From: Hibiscus mutabilis
Lineage: Eukaryota; Streptophyta; Magnoliopsida; Malvales; Malvaceae
Assembly: GCA_019671005.1 (NCBI GenBank)
Contig: CM033745.1
Location: forward strand, 40,097,834-40,161,833
Direction: 5' to 3'
DNA: 64,000 bases
Both the position numbers and the translations under genes were made by a program. Shown one piece after another: positions 22,531-34,461 of this stretch (the stretch's first letter is position 1; each line of letters begins with the position of its first letter). The notes beneath the pieces were generated by a model. It worked only from the letters and a program-made list of their open reading frames with translations. It was not told the origin of the DNA and ran no database searches.

Positions 22531-23899
22531 AGTTTTGGAACGAGTACACTACAGATGTGTAATTTGGTGAACTCAATGCTCTTGTAACACTCTTCTTGTT
22601 ATCGCATTCCTTCAATAGATCCATAGGTATTGATCTTTCAATGGTTAACATCAAATTTGAACTACGGAGCTTGGCATTCATTTCTAGAGGGTGTTGGTTA
22701 TTCACTTCAATTGTTGATATATTCTGAGTCTCTATACCAAATTCTAAAAAAATTGTAGAGATCAAGGTTTTTTTACCAGGCAACAAACAAAGAAGCTTTA
22801 GTGAGCTTGGATCATAAACGTCAACTCTGGTGATAGGTGGAAAGTATCTACTAAATTAGGCTTTGAAGTAGAAAAGTTAGCAATGGCACATCTTCTAATT
22901 CTAGCTGACATCACCAATTTCTTACTTTTGAAATTCCAACGCCCATTCCTTGGAATGGAATCTACATTGTTACTCTCCCTCGACTTTTTAGGACATATCC
23001 TTCAACTTGGATGACCACAGGTCTAGTCCCATTATACATGCATTCTTCTCTGCGACTTCTGCCTTGAACTTTCAACCAAGGATGCTCTTTACGGGGTGGT
23101 TAGAGCTTTCGTACAGCGTTGCTAGGATAACCAAGAGCAAAGATCAACAGGGCATTTTGTCTTGCACAAAAAATCACCAGAATATTGCAAATGTATGTTG
23201 TGGTCATAGATGGTCATCTTCGCTGTCTTTGGTTTTTCCTTCTCATTCTCGCTCTGCTCACTCAATCCAATGATCTTGTACTCCTGATTGGTAGGCATGA
23301 TTCTTAAGCATTTCTCTAGCCTTGATCTAGGGAGTGAGGGTCTCCAGCATTCTGATCGCTATCATCGTAGTTGACATATCTATATCTCATGACTCCTCTT
23401 CCAATTGTTCTAATTGTCATGGAAGAAAGATTGGCGAACAAGTAGACACTCTTGTCTAGTTGCAGGATGCCTTAATCACCTTCAACGTGAGTTCTCAATT
23501 CCAGTTTATAGAGCATTTTGAATTGTTTAAATGGGAATATTTGTAGCAAGGCTCATCTCTACCTTGAACATCTTCGAATGATATCAATGTCTCAATTTTT
23601 TCTTTTCATGTTCATTTGGGCTACCACCATCATCAGGGCTTCCACCGCCATTGATTCTGTTTGTTATACTTCTCAAGTTCTAGGACCTTGAGTTTTGGAG
23701 GAATTATCAGGCCAGGTACTAGGCTCAGACCCTTCGTTTGGATTGGAAACATCAAATTATGGACTCCACTAGAATATGGATTTAAAATATTCCCTTTGAT
23801 AAGCTACTCCGAGTTTGGTGTCAACAGCCTTAATCGTTATAGCTACTATTTGGGCACAGTGTCTTGCTGAGCTTGTGCAATTTCATCTCTCAAATCTTT
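22531..23899 (-). other. D internal region, unresolved
   Basis: No recognised domain. The minus-strand ORF 22786-22529 (85 residues) has no motif I know. About 140 bp at 23255-23395 resembles 29960-30130 in element E (shared CTTGTACTCCTGATTGG and GTAGTTGACATATC). In E that block lies near the 3' end, whereas here it sits between the first ORF and gag, so the region may be rearranged. Confidence 0.35.
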
Positions 23900-26020
23900 C
23901 TTTATCTTTAATGGCCTTGATTCTAGTTCGTGCCTGAGTACTATACTTTTTCTGCTTAAGCTTAGTCCACAGATCTTTCCATAATTGCTCCATATGTGAT
24001 GCAAATGGAGATGATGATGTGAATGAGGTATTGATGCAAGATTGTTTATATTTCAAAAACACACTTCATTGATCATGAAGTTCGTTTACAAAGACATCAT
24101 TCCACTCTCTTCCCTTTATGCATTTTGGTGCCAATTGCTCAAACTCTCCAACTAGAGTAGCCTCTCTTTGAACATGATCGAAGAACTATCCTACTGGTAC
24201 TGGTCGAGTGCCTCATCTAGGAAGTCTAACAGTTGTTGTTCATCATCCCTAGTTGGGAGAAACCTCTCTCTCAAATCTTCAACATGATTCTTCATCTCAC
24301 AAGATATTGCCTTTTGAAGTTGTCGAATCAAATGGTCAATGTACAATTGTCTTCCCAAGCATGTAGCATTCACAGCCCGCTTAGTGTTAGCCCACTAGAT
24401 CTTCTCATAGTCCCTATAGTACGGACATGGTCCTTATGTGCTGCAACTGTGTTTTCAAGACCATAACGAAGCAATTTGGTCCTGGCACCTTTTTCTTGGA
24501 GTTCTTGATTCAGCTCATGGTATTTCTTGATGCTGCTACGTGCTTCTGCGTATTGCCCCTCCAAGTGTTGCTTTTCTCTGCAAGTCGATATGCACTCTTT
24601 TTGTTTCCTAGTCTCTCATTGCCAAAGTTTTAACTCTTTCTATGCCTTTTCTTCCTTCGAGGTTTTGGAACTACTAGCACGTTCTCCTCATGACTTTAGG
24701 CGGCCAACTCTTGTACATCTTTTAAGTAGAGTTCTTACTTTGTCAACAAGGTCCTCACCTCTTTTTGTTAGCCCTCCCTCTGGTACTGTTTGGCAATGAG
24801 CTTGCCTTCAAGTTTAGTAACTTAGCCCCACAGCTTTTCTTTTTCCTTCTTAAAGTCTTATTTGTAGATCTTTTTCTCGGTCAAAACGATGCCAGGTTAA
24901 GGATTATTTGATGAGATTTCCAATATTGGAACTCATATTTTGTCGATCCTTTGCATTCTCCAACTTGTGTACTTGGGTGCAACACCGGAAAATAAGGCCA
25001 TCTTCGCTCGGTATGTTCGTTTCCACTCACTTGCCAACTCCATGACCTGCTATGTGGAATTATCCTTTATGTAAGAGAATTTTTCTTCCCACGGCCCGTA
25101 AGGAATTGGAATGAACTACCAAGACCCATATTGATGTTGTACAAGCAAATGAGCATAACTGGTGGCTCCACAGACTCTCCATGTGACATTAACATCGGCA
25201 AGGTTTCTAAAGAAGGCTACCCATTGCTCTTGCTTCCTATTTTGTGGCTATTGTTTTCTGGTAATTTCTTTAATGGGGACTGAATCCCTAGATGTCTGGT
25301 GTTTGCTTATCTTCTCATTTTCCCAAAAATGGCTCTGAAGGTTTCTGCCAAAATCGCTGGAACAAGATTCACATTCTTTTGGGCTAGCAAATTAACTAGG
25401 GTTGTCTTGACATGACCCACGACATTAGGGAAGATCACTAACCAGTAGATGGCCAAGGCGAGCAAATCGATGACCCTTCCATGCTTTACATCCTTCATGA
25501 TCTGGGCATAAATGAACTCCTACGTGAAGCAAGGGTGTTTGTTCTTTTCAGCAAGATGGACATTCACTTCTTTTACGTCCAGACCAGTAAGCTTGGCAAA
25601 CTTCCCTTGACAGAAGAGTTCTTCTCTTTCTAGTATATCTTATCGGGCTTCTCTAACTCTAGGCACAACAGAATCATGTATTCCTTGATGGTTGAGGTCA
25701 TGTCCTCCTGATTGAAGACGAAGCAATGATAGGTTGGATCCTAGAATTTAACTGCTGCTAATATAATGGGCTCGTCTATCTCTACCCCAAGTAGAAGGGA
25801 TATGTCTTTGTACCTCTTGGTGAATATATCTTGGTCTTAGGCTTTCCCCAAATAGTGACCAAACCTAACAGATGATTGTGAGGAAAATCCATGTACACTT
25901 GCTTTGGTAGATCGATGGTGGTTTCTTTCCGCACACTGTCTCCACGTTGGCGCTGAAGCTCTAAGGACTCATTTCAAACGTCGATATTCTAGCAAGGGAC
26001 TCCGGAGCTAGATAATACAA
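23900..26020 (-). pseudogene. Element D first ORF, DUF7745-like
   Basis: A long minus-strand coding relic between the PBS and gag, where Tat/Ogre elements carry an extra ORF. Readable pieces: DFPHNHLLGLVTIWGKPK and VEIDEPIILAAVKF...PTYHCFVFNQEDMTSTIKEYMILL near 25900-25640. Open 25498-25307 reads MKDVKHGRVIDLLALAIYWLVIFP...NLVPAILAETFRAIFGKMRR. Further in, a coiled-coil-like charged tail (24564-24370, 24373-24191). The pattern matches the DUF7745-type proteins I associate with cotton retrotransposons. Biochemical role unknown. Multiple stops and frameshifts. The assignment is by recall of the family pattern, not a search. Confidence 0.6.
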
Positions 26021-26672
26021 CCCAAACACTCATGATCTCTGACTGACTACTGTTTTGGAATACCAACTGGATGCAACGATGTATGCTCTTAGGGTACAAG
26101 AAAGTGTTAGTACATGACAACAATAAAGTACGAGCATAAGATACAAAAAGTAAAACAATACATAAAAATAATACAGAAAATAAAACCTAAGGCATCACAT
26201 GGCTCTAATGGGGGCGGGCTTTCTAAAACATACACTCATGCGGGTTTGGATCTAGAAAAGGTTCTCGAGCCGTCCCTATCCCCTACTCCAAGGTGGATAA
26301 GATGTTTGATTCTAGCCCATCACAGGCTTGCGAATCGAACACTGCTCGAGGGGATGCATTTCCATTATGCCCGTACGGAGGGTTACTCATGAAAGTATAA
26401 GTACTACGGACCCCAAAAGACTTTTACTAGCCCATGCGGAGGGTTACTCACGAAAGCGTAACTACTCTGGACCCCAGAAGACTTTTACTAGCCCATGCAG
26501 AGGGTTACTCACGAAGGCATAGCTATTTTCTTCCACTAAAGTTTGATAAAGCTCGGGTAGAAGGCTTATGTTATGATACAAATAGTTTAAAGCACCAGGA
26601 AAATGCACTAAAATGCAACTTATTAGTAAAGAAAATAACTCGTGATCAAGTAAAAGTTGTGCCCTCTTAGAT
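26021..26672 (-). other. D leader with 61-bp tandem repeats
   Basis: Untranslated leader between PBS and first ORF. Units at 26370-26430 and 26431-26491 are 61 bp each, with a partial third from 26492 to about 26530. Shared core: CGGAGGGTTACTCA then GACTTTTACTAG. Related diverged sequence lies beside the PBS of E (about 34120-34260) and of F (58430-58700). Confidence 0.7.
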
Positions 26673-26692
26673 GGTCCCCAGCGGAGTCGCCA
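26673..26692 (-). promoter_or_regulatory. Primer binding site of D, Arg tRNA type
   Basis: The minus strand reads TGGCGACTCCGCTGGGGACC, the PBS known for Tat/Ogre elements (complementary to tRNA-Arg). It is three bases (AGC/GCT spacer) from the LTR end at 26696. Confidence 0.85.
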
Positions 26693-26695
26693 AGC

Positions 26696-29037
26696 TGTAA
26701 CAACGGAGTCGCCACCGGTCCCTTTTATTATATTAGACGAACTGAAAACCTAAAAAAAAACCAGAGATTACGAAATCTCAAGGGTCCAGGGGCACGATTA
26801 CGTGTGGGGAAGGATTAGCATCGCCATCACGCTTGCAGAACGACGTTTACTTGATCACTAATATTTTCCTTGTAACCCGAATGCGTGCATGCAGAGCTTA
26901 ATATAAAAATCCACAGAGTTCTAGAAATGACCGAATTCACTCACAACTAAGTAAACCGGTCATTTTAGACGCAAAGGGATGAAGACATTAATCCTTAAAA
27001 TATGAAAATATAGTCTCGCATAGGAGTTTTGACCGTTCCCAAACGGCTAGGTGAAGACCGAGTTAACCCTAATTGAGAAAATATCTCATTTTTCATGATG
27101 CAATAAATTTTTTGAAATGATATTTTATGTTCTTTTTGACTTTTTATTGGTTGTTTAATTTTTAAAGTTAATTATTATTATTAGAAGCATGTGTTTAAAG
27201 AAACTAATCCTAAAAGGCATTATTTAATTATTTACAATTTATTTACTTTTCTAAGAATTACCTAAAGAGTTTTATTTACAATTAAAGAGAAAAATTATTT
27301 ACTTTTTTATTAAAAGAATTACCAAGTTAGTTTATACGTACCAATGTTTACAATTAATGAATTATTTACCCTTTTTTAGAAAATTACCAAGTTAGTTTTT
27401 TATTTACCATTATTTACAATCAATATATTATTTACCTTTTCAAGAAAATTTACCTAAGAATGTTATTTAATTATCTGCAATTAAATGTGAGTAAAGAAGT
27501 TTAAGTTATTTAATATTTTAAGATACATCATTTTACGAATATAAGCCCAAGTATTTAATTAAGCATTGTTATTGGTAATTAACCTTACAAAGATATCTAA
27601 GCTATTTAATAAAGGAACTAACCTAAAAGGTATTTATTTTAACTTATTTGGTAGTTTTTATTGCAAAATACATATTATTAATAAAACCTATTGACCTTAA
27701 TGCTATTAAGTTTTAGTGTATAATGGTGAACAAATTAAAGAACATGGTAAATATGAACAAGGCAATCAACGAATTAAAGCGCATAGAATAAAAAAATTAA
27801 GAACTAAATTAAAAATAAAAATATTAGAGTGAAGAATTTGCAAACAGTGGGATCCAAACATGGGTTTGTCAAAGTGAGGGTACGAGCTGAACTACGATGG
27901 TGATGTCGTCGCTGCTGCCGCAACTGGTCACCGGTTGTTGTTGCCTTTGCACGCTGACAAAATGTCACCGCTGTTGCCTTTGCTCTGGTGGCAATACTGG
28001 CTCTACCTTTGGGCGACAAGGAACCCTCCACGAGCTTTGATTAGCGAGGATCTGTACCCCCTTTTTTCTTCACTCAGACCAAGTAACCAAGAGAACAAAA
28101 AGGATAAAATGTAAAAATATGTGGAGACGGTATTTGGGTAAAATACCTCAAAGAAATCACTTTTATTGCTCTTCAATTTTCTGAGTATTTTTGTGTGTGG
28201 TGTATGTGAATGTGTCTAATTACAATGGAATGAGGCCTATTTATAGGCTTCAAGAAACCCTAAATCAAAAACCCTAAAAGCATATTCCTTATGCTCAACA
28301 TTCTTGGAAATGGAAAAATGCCATTACTTGGGCATCAAACTCTTTTCTTACATTCAATATGAGTTAAAACAAATAGTGAAATCTCTAAACTTGAATTTAA
28401 TTACAAATATTCACTTGACTTTCCATACTTGTTGTACATGATCTCTTGTAATCTTCACATATCTGATGTGACTAGGATTTTGTGTGATCTAATTTGCTTG
28501 ATAATATCAATTCGTATTTAATCCCCTTTTCTTTGCTTGCAAGGCATGACCGATGATGTGGCGGCTTGGTAGGGATTCAAATAGAAAAAGTATTGCACAA
28601 GAAAAGCTAGGGTTTCTTTGCGTATGGGGCCTAATTTCGCTTACTGTACATGGATTCTTTTTTGGGTTTTGCATTTTGTATCGTATATACATGGGCGGAA
28701 AAAATAGGTGACTACAGGCGTGTGACTGCCCTCCCCTCCCCTTTTTGCTGGTTCAATCTGGACCCTCCGATTTCAACCCTAGATCTGACGGTTGAGGTTG
28801 AATCCTGCATATGGGAGAAAAAATGATTACCTTGGGTTTTATTTTGGGCTTAATGGGTTATTTATTGTATCGGGTTTATTTATTTAAATAGAATCCTAAT
28901 TAAACTAAAATGACTCTTTATTTAAATCAAATGTGTCTTTTTATTTTTTTGGGCTTTAACTCAAATAATAATATACTAATATTATATAAAATATATAATA
29001 ATAATAGGTTAAAAGAGGTGAAAATTCAGTGACAACA
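26696..29037 (-). repeat. Tat/Ogre LTR shared by D and E, 2.34 kb
   Basis: Minus-strand LTR starting TGTTGTCACTGAA at 29037 and ending GTTACA at 26696. A TATA box (minus strand TATAAATA) is at 28239-28246. It has a PBS on its left side and a polypurine tract on its right side, so it acts at once as 5' LTR of D and 3' LTR of E. Its outer about 320 bp (28718-29037) match 36205-36526 closely, but the rest matches the E LTR poorly. The minus-strand ORF 28031-27804 is Ala/Arg-rich noise. Confidence 0.8.
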
Positions 29038-29052
29038 GCTGCCCCTTTTTGC
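29038..29052 (-). promoter_or_regulatory. Polypurine tract of E
   Basis: The minus strand reads GCAAAAAGGGGCAGC directly before the LTR start TGTTGTCAC. It primes plus-strand cDNA synthesis and shows that E's 3' end lies here. Confidence 0.75.
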
Positions 29053-29133
29053 TTATTCTAGCGAAACATTGATAGAGCAAAGACCATAAGACACTGATTT
29101 CACCGATTGCCAACTCGATGGGCACCAACACAA

Positions 29134-29731
29134 GATTCCATTCTCTTTACGCCTGAACGGATAGGCAAGTTCCATTTTCCTTATGCCTGAACGGATAGGC
29201 GGGTTCCATTCTCCTTATGCCTAAACAGATAGGCAGGTTCTATTCTCCTTACGCTCGAATAGGTAAGCAAGTTCTATTCTCCTCGTGCTCGAATAGAAAA
29301 GCATGTGCTGAAAATGGTTCCATCCTCTTCATGCTCGGATGGATAAGCAAGTTCTATTCTCTTTACGCTCGAATAGATAAGCAGGTTTTAAAAAAAGGTT
29401 CAATCCTCCTCATGCTCGGATGGATAAGCAGGTTCTATTCTCCTCGTGCTCGAATAGATAAGCTGGATCTATCCTCCTCAAGCCCGAATAGATAGGCGGG
29501 TTCTATCCTCCTTATGCTCAGATGGATAAGTAGTCTAAAAAAAGGTTTTATCCTCCTCATGCTCAGATGGATAAGCATGTCCTAAAAAAAGTTTCCATTC
29601 TCCTCAAGCTCAGATGGATAAGAATATTCTATTCTCCTCATGCTCGAATAGATAAGCAGGTTCTATCCTCTTCATGCTCAGATAGATAAGCAGTGTCTAT
29701 TCTCCTCAAGCCCGAATAGATAGGAGGGTTC
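29134..29731 (-). repeat. Hairpin minisatellite, about 16 copies
   Basis: Tandem units of about 34 bp (some 45-50 with a short A-rich spacer) with consensus GTTCTATTCTCC, TCATGCTC, GAATAGATAAGCAG. Each unit contains a 6-bp inverted repeat around an 11-nt loop. It sits in E's 3' untranslated part just inside the polypurine tract, the known hypervariable region of Tat-lineage elements. The + strand is partly open (29217-29495) but only because of the repeat. Confidence 0.9.
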
Positions 29732-32090
29732 ATACCTGTCAAAACATTAATAAATGATATGACTATGATGAACATGTCCCTAAGGATGCTTAGCACATGA
29801 ATGCATGTCTGATTTCTTTTGCTTTTTAAATTCTTTTCCTCAAAATTATATTTTCCTTAGTTTTTGAATCCACTCGTTTGCTCGCTCAGTTCAGATAGAT
29901 TGTTGTGCTTTTTTCACTGTATTTCTTCAATTCATGGAAAACATCTGATTCTTGCAAATTTGCTCACTCAATCTAGTAATCTTGTACTCCTGATTGGAAG
30001 GATGAACTTCTTCAATTGTCTCTATTTCGCCATTCTCATTCTTTGTACCTCTTAGCTTCATTGAAAATATTTGATTATTCGTAGGCAAATGTCTCAATAT
30101 CTACTATCATTGTAGTTGACATATCAATATCAAGTGAAATGCCTTCTTGAATGGTCTTGAAAGCTTCAAGTCTTCATATGCCCCTTAAAATAACATTAAG
30201 CACCTTCAGTGCTTCTTTTGAATTATCAAATTCTTGCCCCTGCAGGACATCTGGAAGTGTTTGCATGCAAAACCTTCTAGCAAAGCTTATTTCTGCCTTA
30301 AATGTCATTGCATGATGTTGGCGCCTTAATCTCTTCCATTGACGCCTATAAAACTTAGGGATATTGAATCTTTGATCAACATAAATTGCCCCTATTGATG
30401 GCACAACTTTCCCTCTCTGCATAATTCCATCCCCTCTTCATGCTTTAGGGATCTTACATCTTATGTGCGGATCTTGCTCGACAACACAGTCCACCAAAAA
30501 CTCTTCAACACATGTGTTTTTTCTTCTCATGCCAGGTGATGCCCCTGTTCAAACTAAGGTTCAATTGTTGGCCTCTTTATTTTTTCTTGAAGCGATTGAA
30601 AACATTTGTTCTTGATTCCCTACAGTTGGGATCAATACCAAGAAATCCTTTGTTTTTCATGAATCTATGTCAGCCTACTTGTAAGATGCAAGAAAAGGCT
30701 ATAAATGATAATTTAAAGGAAGAAGTCATGGCAGATGCAAGAAAAGGCTAGAAATGGGGATTTAAAGAAAATAGTCATGGCAAACATGGAAAAGAGGAAA
30801 GTCAGATGCCCCAAAATTCATAGTATGAATGATTCATGAATCCATCAACCGGATAGTACCCAACTTTTAGGTGGCTCTCTTTATCTCACCTACTCCCCAA
30901 ATTTCAATTTCCCACTTTTCTAATCTCAATCAGACATTAGAAGTTTTGAGGTCCCTGAAGAAAGGTTAACTCAATAAGACGGAATGTGTTCTGAAGACAA
31001 ACTCATTTTTTCAGATATTCATGTGTGATCCAAATGGTCTTTAAAGGCTTGTAGTGTAGGCTAGGCTTGGGTTGGGTTGCCAAAAAAAGGATATATAAGC
31101 TCAAATACATGTTTTAATGGTAATTAAACCAAGGATCAATATTTCTTGATGATATCTCTGTTCTTCTTCTTTGGATCACTCTAGACTGTCCATTTTGGGT
31201 TTTCACCATAGAGTTCATTTCCTCTTCTGGCACATGTCTTATTTGAAGTATTTGTTTCAAATTTTCCTTCGTACTCCAGCTTTTATTTCTTCATTTTCCC
31301 TTTTTTCTCTTTTCTTCTTTTTTCTTCTTTTTTCCTTCTTTTTCCTTTTCCCCTTCTTTTTTTCTTTTTTCTTTTTCCCTTTTCCTTCTTTTTCCTTTTT
31401 GTGTCATTTTCATTTCGAATTTAGGATATTTACTTGATCTGACATGTTTTTCTTTGCTTGCAAACAACTTTTAATCCTCATTGCCCCCAGTGTGGAGAGT
31501 GATCTTTGGTCAGGGTTCAATCACAAGAAAAATATTAGGCTCAAAGGGGACAACAATGGATTTTTTCTCTCTTATTCGTGAAGGGAAATGAAGGAATGCC
31601 AAATGTCATTTCACACACAAACATCTTTGAAGAGAAGGAATCTTTAGTTGGTTGATGTTTTAGAGTTATCACTTTATTTAAAGACACTAAAAACAATGTC
31701 TGAGAGAAAAATTCACTCATAATCTGTATATGGGATCTCCCTATCAAACCTAAACACACTTTTTGCCCCTCTATCTCAGGATTACATCCAAAATTCATTC
31801 ATACAATCAATAATAGGGGCTCTGCCAGAAAGATGTATGTTTGAAGAGAAATGGATGAAAAAATGGAATGAAAGAAAAAAATGTTTGCCACTCAGGAAAA
31901 TAAAGAAAATGCATCGTTAAACAAATAGATTAACATAGAAACCCTTACAAAAGATTCCTAATGCTCATGGGAAAAAGCAAAAGGGTTGATTCTAGGTATG
32001 ACCCCAACAATGTTTTGGAAAATCTTCTATTATCCAACCGTGAAGTTTTATTCCAGGAAGGCGTGAAATCTAGCAAAGCTCAAGTAGTTC
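29732..32090 (-). other. E internal region, no domain recognised
   Basis: The pol region expected here is not recognisable. The minus-strand ORF 30422-30174 (82 residues, Arg-rich, FYRRQWKRLRRQHHAM) matches nothing I know. A block at 29960-30130 resembles 23255-23395 in D. An uninterrupted pyrimidine run lies at 31294-31400. Lack of RT or integrase motifs suggests a non-autonomous derivative. Confidence 0.4.
31294..31400. repeat. 107-bp uninterrupted polypyrimidine tract
   Basis: The plus strand consists only of C and T for 107 bases (T-rich, grouped CC and CCC). It is a homopurine run on the element's sense strand. Confidence 0.95.
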
Positions 32091-33110
32091 AAGTTATAGG
32101 TGCTCGTCATATTCTCCTTCCCTATGTCTTCCACTTTTGATGGCCGCCAATATCAACTCCCCATTCATGACCATGTCTGCAAAACCTTCGGTGACATGGT
32201 TTAGCATGTGGTCATAGAAGTGACCATTTAAAACATGGGAGTAACCTCAGTTTCCAAAAGTGGAGGTTGTATTTGGGCTGCCACATCTCACCACCTCTGG
32301 GCATACTGGTGAAAGCTCTCGTCAGGCCTCCATTCCATATCCTTCAGAACTAGCCGGTTAGGGATCATGTCTGTCACAAACTTGTAGTGTTCAAAGAAGG
32401 CTCTCGACAAATCTCTCCAAGTTTGTATGTTAACCCGACTCAGTTGAGTATACCATCAGGTAGCAAACCCCGATAAACTATCCTAGAAACAGTGGATTAG
32501 TAACTTCTCATTTTCCAAGTGTTGTGACATTCTTCAACAGTACGTGGTCAAGTGCGCCGAAGGACAAGTGGTCCCATCATACTTCTCAAAGTTAGGAGCT
32601 TTGAATTTTAGAGGAACCACGAAGTCAGACACCAGACTCAGATCCCTTGCATCTACGCCACCATAAATGTTTCCCACTTGTAGGGCTCTGATGATCTCTT
32701 CGAGCCTGCCATATTGATCTTATAGCTTCTTATTCATTATGTCCTGGTTGGTTGCCTTATGGAGATTCCACACATTAATGCTTTGGTTTTCCCCATGATT
32801 TATCTTATACCTTGTCAGAGTATGAGCTGAGGTTCCTGCCATGTGGATATGGACCCTCCCTTTCGGTGGAAATGTCTCACAAATCATCACGGGTTGGAGC
32901 GACAAACATCAACGGATTCAACTGTCTTTCCTTTTTCTGGGTCTCCAAAACCCAACATAGTCCCTATCTAGATGACAGTGTTTCTTTGGGCTCGTGCAAA
33001 TTCTTTCTTTAATTATTTCTCCATTTTATCGAGTCTATCTTTGGTACCCTTGTAGCTATTCTCTAAAGTTGTCAATCTGTCTTCCATGGCCATTGCTCAG
33101 GGCTGAGAAC
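32091..33110 (-). pseudogene. Element E gag (Tat/Ogre-like)
   Basis: Minus-strand frame-hopping translation gives AMEDRLTTLENSYKGTKDRLDKME near 33100-33030, then a GTTCPSAHLT-like stretch near 32570, ATWWYTQLSRVNIQTWRDLSRAFFEHYKFVTDM near 32470-32370 and ESFHQYAQRW...DVAAQIQPPL near 32320-32260. It closes with MLNHVTEGFADMVMNGELILAAIKSGR near 32210-32140. It is colinear with D gag. No open frame exceeds 62 residues, so it is a heavily decayed pseudogene. It would have encoded the capsid of a Tat-lineage element. Confidence 0.7.
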
Positions 33111-34439
33111 GAGTACCGTATTTGTGGGAAGTTTTTGCTATTTTGGAAATTCTGTCGTGATGTGATTAAATTAGTTTCTTACCATGTGTGAATGTATGCA
33201 GCGATCACAACATAAATGCAAGCAATAATAAAAAATGCAAATGCATGAATGTAAGCAAAGGGCCATCGATTCCATTAAGGTATTGCTCTAGAAGTAGCCT
33301 TTATTGGTTGACAAAGGTCCTACAAATACGCCTCAGTCTGAGCACCCAGTTCCTCTATTTCTTCGATTAATCTTTGGAGCCTTGGTCCTACCTCCCTTAT
33401 CGGTCTGACGTAGGGGCGAAGGGATGTAGCTTCTCTGACTATCATCGTCACATGCCTAGCTACCGTCTTCAATTTAGGTTGTGATACATCTATCGAACTT
33501 GTCTCGCTCCTGGTCCATTTGACATTGCCTTTAAGCCGAGTGGACCAATGATCATCTTCAAATTATTCATTTTGTAATAACTGCTTGGTTGCACGGTCAA
33601 AGTAGATATTCTGCTAGGCACTGATGTGAGCATACTTTGGTATTTCGTCCACGTGATCACTATATATTCGCATTGTTTTCCTCTTTCTTTAGGTACCTTC
33701 CATCCATGACAAAAGCTTTTTCTAATTGAGCAGCATGCTTCAGAATCGACCCCTTCTAAAAATGAGATGTAAATGCAAGGAAAAAATGAAAATGCAAAAC
33801 AAAATTAAAACAAGAAAAGGAAAGGATTAGTATTCTTAAAAACGGAAATAAAACATAAAAGGTCCAAAATAATTTCATTGTACAAATAATTTTGGGCAGC
33901 ACATTCCAACACTCCAGGACATGTCTCTACGAATTATCCTTACGAAATAATTTTGACCAGACTAAAAGCCTATGGTTTTCCACATGGCTCTATTGGGGTG
34001 GGATTCTAGATTCACACACAAAATTTTGGTTCTAAAAGGTTCCCAAACTGTCCTCACTGTCCCTAGTAAGGGTGGCAAGGCCCCTGATTCTCACCCATTA
34101 TAGGTTTCAGATGTATCAAGTTCAACTCAAGGGGACTCATTTCCTACGTCTTCACGAAGGATCAGTATCCTTACGAAGACATAAGGCATATGGGTCACGA
34201 AGGTACTTGCTAGGCTCATACGGAGAATCAATATTCTTACATGAGCAAAGAATTCCCCCCCACTTAAGCATTCGAGTCAAAGCTCGGGCATAGAGCTTCA
34301 CTAAGCTTTAAATGCGTAAAATAGAGTCATATTCATAGATGGACAATTAAATTGAATTTTACATGAGCTTAGCAAATTCCAAAATTAAAACATTTTGTAA
34401 TCGACTTGTGGCCTTATTCTCTTTTGTAAAAACAAAAAT
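33111..34439 (-). other. E leader, first ORF missing
   Basis: About 1.3 kb between gag and PBS. No DUF7745-like ORF is recognisable, unlike D. The part at 34040-34300 resembles the leader repeats of D and F (blocks with CTTACGAAGACATA and CATACGGAGAATCAATATTC). The ORF at 34072-34293 is a by-product. Confidence 0.4.
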
Positions 34440-34458
34440 GTCCCCAGAGGAGTCACCA
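34440..34458 (-). promoter_or_regulatory. Primer binding site of E, Arg tRNA type
   Basis: The minus strand reads TGGTGACTCCTCTGGGGAC, a two-mismatch version of the D site. It lies three bases from the LTR end at 34462. Confidence 0.8.
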
Positions 34459-34461
34459 AGC

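Noticed and set aside
27804..28031. 75-residue minus ORF, Ala/Thr/Arg-rich
   Set aside because: In the LTR, no homologous ORF kept in the matching part of the E LTR.
29217..29495. 92-residue repetitive ORF (FYSPYARIGKQ repeats)
   Set aside because: Open only because the minisatellite unit lacks stops in that frame; not conserved along the array.
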